From: Prochilodus magdalenae
Taxonomy: Eukaryota > Chordata > Actinopteri > Characiformes > Prochilodontidae
DNA: 64,000 nt
Direction: 5' to 3'
Assembly (NCBI GenBank): GCA_024036415.1
Contig: JAMWET010004037.1
Location: 541,001 to 605,000, forward strand
This document shows, one piece after another, positions 1-11,944 of this stretch; position 1 is the stretch's first letter; every line of letters begins with the position of its first letter. The position numbers were made by a program, and so were the translations under genes. The notes beneath the pieces are model-generated. The model was not told where the DNA came from. It ran no database searches and saw only the letters and a program-made list of their open reading frames with translations.

Positions 1-537
1 AATAACACTGCATTATTTTTTATAGCTAACTGTTATTTGGTCAAACCCCAAAGAAAGATGAGATGGCTTTCCATTTAAAAAGCAGTGGGTTTTATTACAG
101 CCGCATGAGTGAACACAATATACTTTATTACTTTCAGTAAGTCAATAAATTGAAAGGATTTCAACCAGATAGTCTACATATCATATGGACCACTCTACCA
201 AATTAGTTCAAACCGTGGTCCCGCAGTAAAATACAAGTATAAAAACATTTTTAGTTCATGCATATAGTACAATCTAAATAGATGTCTTTGGTTACCTTAA
301 AGACTACAACAAATTCTTTGCACAATATAAAACTCTTTCAATTTTCCGAATATTCATGATGAAAAGACCAATAGAAGCCAAAAACACAGATTTAGAAAGC
401 TGTTTTCTCCTCTTGCAAATATTGGAGGTTTATAAGGTAACTGCATAACTCCAGGAGTACTGTTTTGTTGCATCTCCTAACTTATATTCTAAAGAAAAGC
501 ATTACACTAAAAATAAGGAAACTGTCTACGAGCAGCT

Positions 538-562
538 GTGTCTAAACTTTTGACTGGTACAT
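538..562 (+). mobile_element. Tc1-type terminal fragment
   Basis: CTAAACTTTTGACTGGTACA resembles the inverted terminal end of fish Tc1-like transposons. Only the end is recognised. A similar end, CCAAACTTTTGACTGGGTAG, lies at about 40622-40641. Confidence 0.4.
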
Positions 563-935
563 TATTAGGATTATGTCATAATCTATTTTAAGTAATAAGT
601 AATAAGCTAAATATATACAAAACATCTTTTATAGGGTGGATTAGTCAAAGTCAGAAGATTTAGATTCACCATTAGTTGATGTATCATTTCTAAATATATA
701 AAATCTTGCTATCCCCAATTAAAATGCTGTGCCACATTTTCATGTCACTCCAGAAACACAAAGAATTTTAGTCTGTAGGAAGTGAGACCTGTCCATCATG
801 GCCAAATGGTGGGCTGTTAGATGTAATCGTTTGAAGTAAATGTGTCCCAAAGTCTGAAAATTCAGTGTGTAGCATTAAGAGTTGTGTCTACTGACACAAT
901 TGTGAATTGTTTTTAATTTAATGAAATCTATTAGG

Positions 936-1125
936 AAGGCATAGTGGTGCGGTGGAGAGTCCAGGATACTTTCTGGTTTTGGTTTGCATGTGTTTCCTGT
1001 GTCTGCATGGGTTTCCTCCCACAGTCCAAAGACGTGGTGGTGACCTGGAGATGCTGGTGATTGGCCCCTGTGTGAGTAAATGTATTTCTGTGTGTCTGCC
1101 CTGCGATGGACTTATGTAAACAGGT
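936..1125 (+). mobile_element. Decayed interspersed repeat of a common fish family
   Basis: The phrases CATGGGTTTCCTCCCACAGT, CCAAAGACGTGGTGG and CTGCCCTGCGATGGACT belong to a repeat found in many teleosts. The ends are eroded and the class is not determined. Confidence 0.55.
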
Positions 1126-2739
1126 TTCCCATTTTAAATGTAGTCAGTCAGGCTAAAGATAATATATTTGGTTTCTGAAATGTATTTTATTAGTTTTGCA
1201 ATATAGCTGACAACTAATGAAAGTTTACATCTCAGTAATTACCCAGTTTTTAATTGATCTCAAATCGATTGAGGTACCACCGTATGGCACACTGTTTTGT
1301 AGCTAGTAGTGGTGGGCATCATGAATTTTGTACATTTTGTACATTCACTTTCATTATTTGTCAGCTACTGCCTCATAACTCAAGCTCACTAAAGACCAAA
1401 TCTTTACACATCAACCAGGCTGATCGATAACTGAGGTAAGAGAAAAACAGGGTAATGATTTATTTTTTTTCAAATGATTCATTTGGACATATAAAGAATA
1501 ATTTGAAGGTTCCCCAGGTTACAGAGAGTTAATGTACTAAAGCCAGGGAAATAATAAAAATAATGAAACCTTAAAAACATCTAAATGCCATGAAGCAAGG
1601 AGCCACGTGAGGCTTCTCATGAAGCTGTCAAATTGAACCAAACTCTATAGTCGCCAGCATCATTAGCATACAGGACGCATCTAATTGAAGTCCAACATTA
1701 TCCTCTTCCTTCCCTAGTTCGCTTCCCTCAAAGGAGCTTTGCAGTGATGCTTCAGTGAGTGCGCTCTTCTTGCAAGGTCAAAAGGGCGACGCTGTGATAT
1801 TTTAATAATCCTCACACAAACACAAATCTATTTAACCAAATCCTCACTGTAGACTACAATTAATTAACACATCACCACAGAATAGATGCTTTGGTTTCAA
1901 ATAGAACCTCTTCAGGTTAAATGGGATTATTTATGATTTTTATGTCATAGTTATCGACAGTCATAACCCATGCTGTAATTTTATCTGAATTATTGCTCAT
2001 TAATACCTCACTGAAAGAAATGGATGTATTCCATTTAAACATGTACATTCTAAATTTTTAGTCAATGACATATTTGCATTACTGAGTAACAGAGGGGATG
2101 GTATACTATGCTATACATTTATTGGGACGTTTTGTTGTCTATGCAGGGAAATATGTATGGTTTTTTTAATATGCATCCATTTAAATAACACAACAGAACC
2201 AGAGTTAGCTTATGGAGTATTTGGTATGTCATGGTTGTAATATGCTACACTAGTGCACTGTTTCTTTTTGGAAGTCTGCAACACTCTCTTTCTCTCATCA
2301 TCATGAACGACAAACATCCCGTTGCTCCAGCTCCGTGCTTTTTTTCTCCCCTCATCTCATTCATGTCTCGTCTACTCTTCACTCATTCCCTCAGTGATGC
2401 ATCCTTCATTCCTCCAGCTTTCTGCACGTACTGTGTGCATTTCTCTTTACTCTCTCTCAAACACAAAACCACTGAACACAAAACTTCTGCATGTCCAATT
2501 TTCTAACACTCCCTTGGCAGTCATCTCTCTCTCTCTCTCACTGTGAGAGCTTGTGTTGGTAATTTGCAGGATTTGCAGTACAGACTGCTGTCGGCTGAGC
2601 TTGGGGACAACACTGGTCTCTGATGTGAACTGAGTTCAGACGCTCATTAAAGGAAATTCACACCGTCCCTGTAGTGACCCCCAGCATCCCCCATCACACA
2701 CCCACATCCACACCCACAACAACACCTGTACAGATATAG

Positions 2740-2835
2740 AAGAGACAGAGAGAGACTGGAACAGAGAGAGGAACAATGGGAGAATAATGGGAAAGAGAAA
2801 AAGTGAATAGAGACCGTGAAAATGGGAGGGGTAGT

Positions 2836-2915
<80 letters not shown>

Positions 2916-3074
2916 CAGACAGAGACAGACACTGAGGGGACAAATCGAGATAAAGAGAAAGTAAGACAGAGAGAGCAAAAGCAGGTGTGGAGAGAGGTAT
3001 ATAGAAGAGGCATAAAGAGGTACAGAGAGGAAGTTGTAGAAAGACAGGGTGACAGAGAGCAGGGTAGGGAGGGA

Positions 3075-3139
<65 letters not shown>

Positions 3140-3192
3140 AGAGAGAGACAGAGACAGAGAGAGAGAGAGAGAGACAGAGACAGAGAGAGAGA
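2740..3192 (+). repeat. GA-rich tract with two long (GA)n arrays
   Basis: There are nearly pure GA runs at 2840-2909 and 3080-3132, with AGAC interruptions to 2932 and 3192. The region between is GA-rich. The purine bias is on the plus strand. Confidence 0.95.
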
Positions 3193-3328
3193 TGGAGGTG
3201 AGTATCAGCTGGTCATTAATGTAGATGTGGCGTGGAACTCTGCTGCTTGAATATACAATCATTAACACTGTTCCTCACACTAGAGTAATCACAGCTTTGA
3301 GCAAGAAACACTTACAAACAGCTCACTG

Positions 3329-3329
<1 letters not shown>

Positions 3330-3370
<41 letters not shown>
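3330..3370 (+). repeat. (CA)n microsatellite
   Basis: About 20 CA units without interruption. Confidence 0.95.
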
Positions 3371-3374
<4 letters not shown>

Positions 3375-3734
3375 CTGAGCTAAACAGAGCTAAAGAGCTT
3401 ATGAATGTAGTACCTGCAGCTGTGCCATTAACAGAGTTGAGCACCCGTATTAAACAGTCAGCACTAATAAAGCTGTGTAGCGGAGCAAAAACCTGTATTA
3501 TTTAACCATGCAGCCTCGGGGGGTGGGGAAACTGGCCTTTTAAGACAAGACACTATGAGGGAAACATTTAAAATAATGGATATCATAACGAAGCTCAGCC
3601 ATCTCATTCCTTATATTCTTACAATATTTTCTGTGTTGGAAGCTTTGTGGAAAAAAGCATCTGGTATATAGACATACGGTGTAATTTACATACATCTGCA
3701 TATTCTAACACAAACTGTGCAGATGATGTGGTTT

Positions 3735-4660
3735 GAGCTGTGCAGCAATACAACTTTGCAGATGATACGACTGTGGTGGGTCTCATCAGCAAGAATGACG
3801 AGTCAGCATACAGAGAGGAAGTGCAACGGTTAACGGACTGGTGTAGAACCAACAACCTGTCTCTGAACGTAGACAAGACCAAAGGGATGGTTGTTGACTT
3901 CAGAAGGACAAGGCGTGACCACTCTCCGCTACACATCGACGGCTCCACTGTGGAGATCGTCAAGAGCACCAAGTTCCTTGGAGTTCACCTGGCAGAGGAT
4001 CTCACCTGGTCCCTCAACACCAGCACCATAACCAAGAAAGCCCAGTAAGGATGGCTGAGAAGATCATTGGTGTCTCTCTCCCCACCATCACAAACATTTA
4101 CACCACACACTGCATCCGCAAAACAACCAGCATCGTGGCTGACCACACACCCCCCTCACACACACTCTTCACCCTCCTACCGTCAGGAAAACAGGTACAG
4201 AAGCATCCGGGCCCTCACATCCAGACTGTGCAACAGCTTCTTTCCCCAAGCCATCAGACTCATTAACAACCAGAGTCTGGTCTGAACAACTGCACACATT
4301 CAGTGACTGGACTGAACGTGCACACACAGTCTCATCTTTTAAATCTGTCTACACATAAACCTAAAGAGTACAGTGTTCACATTTATACCAACTATGGACA
4401 TAACTGCTGCTAAAAAAACAATGTTTATCTTTAAATAATGGACACAACCACACTTTACTGCTCCCACTACCAGTGGGCTATCTGAACTGTCCTCTCCCTG
4501 TATTTACTGTTTGCTGTTTTGTATATTGTAAATTGTCTTGTGTATTTATTGTATTATTGTTCTATGTAGCACCTTGGTCCTGGAGGAACATTGGCTCGTT
4601 TCACTGTGTACTGTACACCACTGTATATGGTTGAAATGACAATAAAAACTACTTGACTTA
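3735..4660 (+). mobile_element. L2/CR1-type LINE fragment, 5'-truncated and internally deleted
   Basis: Translation from 3740 gives QYNFADDTTVVGL, which contains the FADD form of the reverse transcriptase catalytic box, followed by RLTDWCRTNNLSLNVDKTK, VVDFRRTRRDHSPL and TKFLGVHLAEDLTW, all typical of the RT palm and thumb of L2-like LINEs. After ITKKAQ a stop occurs, and the sequence resumes at AEKIIGVSLPTI further on in the family protein, so a block of the frame has been lost. A frameshift near 4190 follows, before SIRALTSRLCNSFFPQAIRL. The 3' UTR runs to a tail with AATGACAATAAAAACT at about 4635-4650. The element cannot encode a working RT. It lies sense to the plus strand, antisense to anks1b. 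Confidence 0.9.
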
Positions 4661-5359
4661 CTTAAAAAGTACCAAGCATTTCTTGTTATCAAAAAGTAGT
4701 AGCGTATTGTAAACTACCTGGAAAAACAAAGTTAGGTTCCAGATTTCTCCTAATAAATGGATAAATAGATTAATGAAATGACATCACCATTTGCTTTAAT
4801 TTAATAAAGATTTGACCAGCTAATCCAGGTGGTACAGTAAAAACCGAGCCTTCTCAGGACAGATTTACCACTGGCTAAATGAAAACAATGACATACACTA
4901 CATTAATACTTTGCGTGTTAAGGCTGTTTGGTTTATTCTAACAGTAGCTTTAAATATCACCATCACAAGACTCTACAGTACTGTGTAGTAAATGAGCAGT
5001 TTACAGTGGTAGTGCTGATGATAATCTAACATTATTATTTCCCTGCTATTAAGAAATGGCAGTAGTTCAGTCAAAAAAAAGCCCATCAATACACTTTCTA
5101 TGTTTATGTGATTAATTTGGTCACTGATATTATGAAAAAAGCTGAAATACACACACACATAAAATATATCACCCTCAGATTCATATAAACAAATAGTTAA
5201 CACAGGATATCCATTTGATGCATAGACACAACACCTTTTGGCTTTTGTTGCCCTCATGTGGTGATGGCTGTATTACATCGTACTCCATTGCTCTGTGAGC
5301 TACTTTAAACAGTGTGTGGGTGGTTTTGTGAGATGAAATCACAGCCCACGTCATTATAT

Positions 5360-5362
<3 letters not shown>

Positions 5363-5427
<65 letters not shown>
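5363..5427 (+). repeat. (CT)n microsatellite
   Basis: About 32 CT units without interruption. Confidence 0.95.
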
Positions 5428-5430
<3 letters not shown>

Positions 5431-6699
5431 TCTTTCTTCCTCATGCTCATCAGCTTGGCCGTGAGAGCAGCAATCAGCCTCTAGGCTAAAGTAATTGTGG
5501 TGGGATATAAAACAGGAAGAAATATGAGACCATGCCGACACTAACGTGTCAAAGAACATGTCAGACAGCACACCAAACGCTCTTCTTGGTCATCATCGCC
5601 ACATGCACTCTGAGTCTGATTGACACTCATCACGGACAGTTAGTCGACCTATCAGCGCTGCTGTTCATTTCCACACAGCTATTCAGTAAAAGCACCCGTG
5701 TTAAATTAGCTCCTGTGGAGCTCATATGAACCTGCTTTCCCAAAGCGAGATCATTTAAACTGGTGATTTCATAGTGCAAAACCTATTTCATTACTCTCTC
5801 ATAACTCTATTTTCAAACACGGCCTCTGGCCGAGCCCTCCTGGCTAAGGAGGATTCAAAATATGCTCGATGTGTTTGACTGAGAACGGTCTCAATTCCAA
5901 CCTTTGGAAAGTTCATCCACAATGCCATCAAGATCTGTGAGGCAATTTGCTGCTGAGTGCAAACTGACAGGTTGTGGGAAACTTCCTTAGTAAGGCAACG
6001 TCTGAGGAACAGCACTGTGCTATGGTAGTATGTAAATTTATGTATATATGTAAATATCTTGGTTCTTGTGATACCACAGAAACAATGAATTCAAAACAGG
6101 CTGCTTATGCAAAACAGGGCTGGAGAGTAAACAGTATATTTTAAAATTAAAATATATAAATAACGTTACTTTATATTATAATATTACTTCATACTCCTTT
6201 ATTCAAAAATCAAGAGAAAGTAATTTCATCAGATATGAACCCTTTAAAATAACAGGTTACCTTTTATTTGGACTATAGACATTTTTTGTTGCCTCTATCT
6301 TTTTTCAACTGAATATATATTAAAATTGTCTGATCTCTAATCCAGACACCACCCTTAACATTAATCCACACCAAAAATCTGACCCTAACTCTGGTCCACA
6401 TGTTCAAAATCAACTCAGTTAACCATCTTTGAATCAATTTGGTTAAGTTTGTTTATAATTTGAACTGCTGTTCAATCTATACAATCTATAGGGGCTATAA
6501 TACACTGTGTAATAAAACTAAATGATGCAAGCCGGTCTTTAACCGTGTCAAGGAATTAGCAATGTAGTATATCTTAGTCACAGTATGTAGAATAATTTGT
6601 AAAAACAGAATAAAACACGGAGTAAAGTAAGACATATTTTTCTCATGCTCTCAGAGATAATCTACTGTGGCAGTATTGCCAACCAAAGGAAAAGCCACT

Positions 6700-6873
6700 G
6701 GTGCCGAGCAGTAGCCCTGGTCCTGCATATTTCAGCATTTCTCTTTGCTGTAACGCACCTGACCTAACTCAAGAAGGGCTTGTTAATTAGATTATTTGTT
6801 GGTTCAGGTGCATTAGAGCAGAGAAAATATCATAACATGCAGAGCAGGGCTCCTACAGGACCAGGCTTGTGAC
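6700..6873. mobile_element. Foldback (palindromic) MITE-like repeat
   Basis: The two halves are imperfect inverted copies. The left has AGCCCTGGTCCTGCAT and GCTGTAACGCACCTGACC. The right has GGTTCAGGTGCATTAGAGCA and CTACAGGACCAGGCTTGTGA. The whole could form a long hairpin. It resembles a common palindromic repeat of fish genomes. Confidence 0.6.
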
Positions 6874-6975
6874 CTTTATTCAGAGTGCAGCTTGCACATC
6901 AGTAAACAAGCAAACATAGCAAGTGATGCCATAAAACTAAGACATGCCTGAAGAGAGAAGGCTCTCGCGACTTAC

Positions 6976-7128
6976 ATTGATAAGCTCGATTTCCCAGATC
7001 TTCTTGACCAGCTCCATGGATGTGTAGCCGTTGATGAGAAAGGACTTGGTGTAGTCTCCCAGCTCCAGAGACTCCAGCCACTCAGCCACTGAGGTGGGGT
7101 TATTGCCATCATAGCCTATGGGACGGAC
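6976..7128 (-). CDS. anks1b: anks1b exon, first part of SAM domain 2
   Basis: This 153 nt exon has 51 whole codons. It reads VRPIGYDGNNPTSVAEWLES, then LELGDYTKSFLINGYTSMEL, then VKKIWEIELIN. This is the start of the second SAM domain. The phrase DYTKSFLINGYTSMEL marks ANKS1B; ANKS1A differs here. The acceptor is TGTCTCAG at 7129-7130 and the donor is AAT/GTAAGT at 6975. Both ends are phase 0. The last part of SAM2, which in family members contains a basic HRKR-type nuclear localisation element, must lie in the next exon. I did not find that exon between 6975 and 1, so it is outside the window. Confidence 0.95.
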
Positions 7129-7754
7129 CTGAGACACATGCAGACATACAGACAGAGTTATATCACCATGAATGATATTAGTGCAGCATGGTTTTTTAAC
7201 TGTTTTTAAATCTTTTAATAAAAGTCCATTAACACCACTCAGCAGACTACTTGATCCATCATTGCTTTTTCTACTTGTGCTTTGTTTTCTTGGCTCACTT
7301 GGCAGCACTTCAGTAGATAATCACATCAGCATGGGATGAATCATTTGGTTTGAATATGATGTGATCACAGAACATCCAAGTCGTTTTAATGTTCTGCACA
7401 AGGTGAACTATTTTTAAACACTGACAATGAACAAAGACACCTGTAATATACTGCCTGTCAAGAAGGTTGTGGTGATGCAGGCTAATTAAGAAATGTGCTG
7501 ATGTAAACCAGAGGTTTTGAAATCTGAATGCCCAGTTTCTGGATCCGAACGCCCCATTGCCAATTACATCAGTTCAGTTCATGACTGGTAATGTCCAGGG
7601 CCTGGATTTACCAAGATTCATCACAGTTACTAATTAAAGCCATCATGTGGGCCTTATGGAAGGCGGTGCATCAGCTGTTTTGCTTTCTACCAAAGACATC
7701 ATTTTAGACACTCTTGCAACAAAGAATTACGCAGTTTGATTTTGTGGATGCCGC

Positions 7755-8025
7755 AGAGAAATTCCTGTAGACTGGAATTTTGTCACTGCTGGTAGACCCG
7801 TATGACTATACGCTTCCATACACCAGCAAATTCAACTACTCCCACACTATGACCTTTGGTACGCCCAAATGCAATTACTCCTTTTAGCCGGTCATTAACA
7901 TCTGCTCTGTGACCCATTTTCCATATATCAAACAAGACATTCACTGCACTGTGCCACCTCTTCTCAATCTATCGATCCCGTTACACATCCTGCAGGAATA
8001 TACAGCTTGGTCATCCTTGTGCATC
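7755..8025 (-). mobile_element. Tc1-like transposase 5' fragment, copy 1
   Basis: Read on the minus strand, the segment gives MGHRADVNDRLKGVIAFGRT and KGHSV, followed by FAGVWKR after a shift. This is similar to the N-terminal helix-turn-helix of Tc1-like transposases (DLNDFERGVIVG...HSVKEIAEFVGVS). It is clearly homologous to 42709-42985. The catalytic part is absent. Confidence 0.65.
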
Positions 8026-8589
8026 GGGTGAGCTTATTGTCATATTGACTGTGTAATTTCATCAATAATGTATTACAGTATGTTATTTTATTAACGTCTG
8101 CTTCATTCACTGTACTCCTCAAAATGTACTACATTATTACGTAATACATTCACTTCCACTCTAGTAAGTTGACCTTCCCACCGATATTTAGCCCAGAAGT
8201 TCAGAGTAGTTCCCAGACCCTGCAAGACTAAGAACACATACCTAGTTCTTTGGGTTCTTTCAACTGTATGAGCTCTGCGTTCCACAAAGGTAACATACTA
8301 GTGTGGAATTACAGACTGCAGCCCACTGTTGTCATGCTCATTCTCCAGCCCATTCATCACTGGCCATTTCTGACCATGGACTGTTGTCAATCATATATTA
8401 TCCAGGTGCTGGACCAATCTGATTACATCAGTGGCAGCGAAATAACAGTAGCACAGCAGAGTGGGGTACTTAGTGAGTGTATACATTAGCTTGTTTGTGA
8501 AGTATGTTTAAATGAGTTGCACCCAGGGTGAATACAAGCCCCGCACAAAAACTGCTGCTTCCATGCCTGGCCCATCACATCCCCTGTGT

Positions 8590-8700
8590 GTTATGTACTG
8601 ATGAAGAGAAAAAGAGAAGGAGAGAGAAAGAGGGAGAGAGAGAAAGAGCAATAGAGAGTAGGAAAGATTGAGAAAAAGAGAGAAAGAGAGAGAGAAACAG
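8590..8700 (+). repeat. GA-rich low-complexity tract
   Basis: Interrupted GA/GAAA repeats with no long pure run. Confidence 0.85.
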
Positions 8701-9654
8701 AATTTGCTGTTTACTCTGCTTTTAGAGGTGCAAGCAGAGTGAGACTCTGAGAAAGTGCTGACTCCAGCTCAAAGTTTTATTCCTCTCACTGTGAGCCTGC
8801 TCATCTCCATACGATTTCCACACATACAGCACCAGCAGCCCCACCAAATGTGACAGGTCTCCCATCTGCTTTATTGCTGAATCTCCTTTTGTTCATTCCA
8901 CTCTCAATTATTTTTAAATCCATCAAATTCAGTGGGTAATTTCTGGATACAGAACAGCAGATAGTATTACAGGTTCCACACACAAACCGTATGCTGCATA
9001 ATTGATTTTATGAAATATTCATACTGAGACAAGATGGCGAACTGAGTGTTTGTATTCCACAGCCCTGGTGAACACAAACCACTCACATGCAAGCAGGCTA
9101 TCATTTTCTGATCACTTCTGACTGGCTCAAATCCTTAAAGATAGTAAAGCTGGCTGTGGCTTTGTGTGTGTGTATGTGTGTGTGTGTTTTATGCAATGTT
9201 TACATTTTTAAATTGAAAAAAAAAAGAAGTCTTATCTAATAATGATACGTGGCCAACGGCCATGAAACCACAGCGGCATGAAGCCACACAAACATTGGCA
9301 TGGTGTCCACAGTGCTGGTGAATTACGCTCTGTACTCCATTTGTTGTATAGCGCTGGGTTCATCTGGAACACAACGAGATCAAAAACTTGAACTGGATAA
9401 AGCGCTCTGCTTCAGCGGCCTACAGAATGTAGTCGCTTGCGGTGGTTTAATTTTCCGTTGCTGCTTTATTGAAAACAAAGGCATATCCGATTTGATGTCA
9501 TCCGTCTACTGCAAACACGTGAGCGCAGCATTAGCCTCTTTCAGCTCAGTCACATAATTTTCCCCTTCGGTTCCTTCTCTGCCCTATCTGATTGTGAAGG
9601 TTAGGGGGAGTGGAAGGTTATTCGGGACATTGGAGAGATTTATTTGGTATCAGG

Positions 9655-9704
<50 letters not shown>

Positions 9705-9707
9705 ACA
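9655..9707 (+). repeat. (CA)n microsatellite
   Basis: About 22 CA units, then a short interrupted end. Confidence 0.95.
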
Positions 9708-10384
9708 GAGCACTGAGATCGGCTCTGGTGGATTACTGTAGAAGTGGGAGTCATAGACTGAGCGCTCTTGTCTCTGGTGGGAAGGTTAGTGTGTATATGT
9801 GTGTGCATTAGAGTGTGTGTAATGACAGTGGGTGCATACCATGAAATCTCTTCCAGTAATGAAATCTGTGGCTCATGCGCACACAGACGTAACATACAGA
9901 GAATTTCAGTATATAGTCCACTGCACATGTGTGGCCACATGTTTGTAATAGCATATAATTATCAACTATTTTGCTTTAACATATTTAATGTGGGAAAACT
10001 AAAGCTAATAACACCTGTATGTTAGCTTCTGAACCACCTGTAGATCATACGATCACCAGTACAGTCATAATTAACTGGCCGTCCGCCATGTTAACTGGCT
10101 ATGTTCGAGCCTCAAGCCAGGAAAATCGGATGCACTAGTCTTCTAATAATATACATTATACATTAGGCCTAAATTCATAAGAATTATTATATAAGAGCTC
10201 AATTTATAAGAATTATTGCAGTTTACATCACAGCTGTGATATCTGTTAATAGAAAAATGCAATATTTCGCCCTACCTGACCAAATTATATGTTTTGTCGA
10301 TTTCTAAATGCAACCTCTACAGAAAACTTTGTATAAAATTCTGCGCAAATGGTAATGCACAGGAAAAAAAATGAATATAAATAA

Positions 10385-10700
10385 CACCCTATAAAGTAAC
10401 ACCCACTTTGGCAGATATCTCAATTTGCAAATGCATTTGTAGGCAGCTACGTGTCTTCCCATTCTTGTGGTTATTCCACTCTTCTTTGCAGAATGATTCC
10501 ACTCTTGTATGTCCAGTGTGTTTATGATCTACCCTCTATAGTTGATGTTCATTTCAGGTACTGTGAGGGCCATTCCAAAGTATGTTTTGGATCACTGTCC
10601 TGTTGCAGAAGCCAGTCTTCTTTCACTTTTACTTTCTTTGCTAATTGTATCCCATTTAAATGCATTTTTTCATGAAGCATAATAAATCCACCTCCATGCT
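10385..10700 (-). mobile_element. Decayed Tc1-like element
   Basis: Phrases such as GTTTTGGATCACTGTCCTGT and TTGCAGAAGCCAGTCTTC are typical of the antisense of Tc1-like transposase genes in fish. No frame is intact. The borders are approximate. Confidence 0.5.
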
Positions 10701-11845
10701 TTCTATCAAATGCTTCTCATGTCTTTATAATCTTCTTTCTCACCTGATTGCGACTATGGCCAAGATGTTCCACACATCACAATGGCTCATGGCAATTCGA
10801 GACCTGTTTAACCCATCCTAATGACTCAGTTAAGGTCTATTATCCATGCCACAATTCCTACTTCAGTTTTTTAAGTCAGTGGTGGTGAACTGCTGTTCTA
10901 GAATGGTGGAGACACAGCGAGGTGATATTCTCGCTTTTAACACACAAACTAAACTCTGCAATTAACCTTACTGGCAAGCTTGACAATATGACATCATTTT
11001 CTGTGCTATACAGAGCCTTTTTCTAAACAGATGTTGTTTCCAAAACAACATACATTCCCCATCAATCTAAAAAACAATTTCATCATTTACACATGCAAAC
11101 AGTTTTATTTAGAACTCACGTCACTAAACTGAACCACGGTCTTTATTAAAGGTACCTTGGGGAACCAACTTTTTTAAGAATGCAGTTAACATACCTCCAT
11201 GCTCTGACATATAAAAAATGATAGCCAGAGAAGACTAATATCTGATCAAGATGGCAAAAGCAAAAGATCTACGTGACTTGTGTATTAGGCACAGATGTCG
11301 GATGTTTCAGGCACAAAGACTGCTTAACTGCTTTTTCAGTAACAAAGGTTGAAAATTAAAGTGAGTGATAAAGTGAGTGTGATACTCGTGCATTAGTGTG
11401 ATTTTTAAACAAAACAGAAGAGCAGCTGTTCCTCAGGTGAGAACTGCAGTGCGGGACGTGATCATTAAGTTCTGGTTATTTCTAGTCTACCAATATATGG
11501 CGTTTACTTGCATAGCAGCTTAATTTGTCATTCATCTACAGGCTCCCTACTGTGTATCTCAATATCTCAATTGGAGTATTTTGTGTAATGTCATGCAGCA
11601 TACAAAGAACCCAGAATGCTGTCTGCCATTTTACATAAAACTGACAAACTGAATCTGATGGATGCAAACCGCAATATTTTCACAGTGCATTTTTCCATTT
11701 ACTGCAGTATATTGTGCACTGTGTCAAACAATTGAGGTCATTTACTAATAAAAAACAAATAGGACTGAGAAGAGCATCTAGCATTCAACTTCCACACAGT
11801 ATGACCTCATGTTAACCTCCCTGTGATAATGATCAGAGCACTTAC

Positions 11846-11944
11846 CCTTGGCAGTAGGCGGATGGCCTGTAGGAGGCGCTGTCTGTGGGCAGAATTTAGA
11901 ATCCCAATTTCCAGCAGGTCCTGGTCCTCCACCACATTACTACC
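11846..11944 (-). CDS. anks1b: anks1b exon, second half of SAM domain 1
   Basis: This 99 nt exon has 33 whole codons: [20 protein letters not shown] followed by [13 protein letters not shown]. It completes SAM1: the DLLEIGI turn and the [10 protein letters not shown]-terminal helix are standard SAM features. The acceptor is CTCGTGCAG at 11945-11946 and the donor is AGG/GTAAGT at 11845. Both ends are phase 0, so skipping it would keep the frame but remove half the domain. It joins VQFM upstream and VRPIGYDG downstream, matching the order in ANKS1B. No stop codon or frameshift is present. Confidence 0.95.

Larger units (their letters stand above)
1..6975 (-). other. anks1b: anks1b intron downstream of the SAM2 exon (partial)
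   Basis: No exon is recognisable here. The stretch holds a short Tc1-type end at 538-562, a decayed interspersed repeat at 936-1125, GA/CT arrays at 2740-3192 and 5363-5427, a CA array, an L2 LINE fragment at 3735-4660 and a foldback element at 6700-6873. The remainder (1126-2520 and 4661-5360, among others) is AT-rich unique sequence in which I see no feature. Confidence 0.8.
7129..11845 (-). other. anks1b: anks1b intron between the SAM2 and SAM1b exons
   Basis: This 4.7 kb intron holds a Tc1-like transposase fragment at 7755-8025, a GA-rich stretch at 8600-8700, a CA array at 9655-9707 and a decayed DNA transposon at 10385-10700. ORFs above 60 codons in this intron do not resemble known proteins. 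Confidence 0.85.

Noticed and set aside
2636..3268. A 210-codon Ser/Leu-rich frame on the minus strand and an Arg/Glu frame on the plus strand.
   Set aside because: Both are translations of the GA arrays and have no protein-like sequence outside them.
3619..3972. A 117-codon minus-strand frame.
   Set aside because: Antisense of the LINE reverse transcriptase frame starting at 3740.
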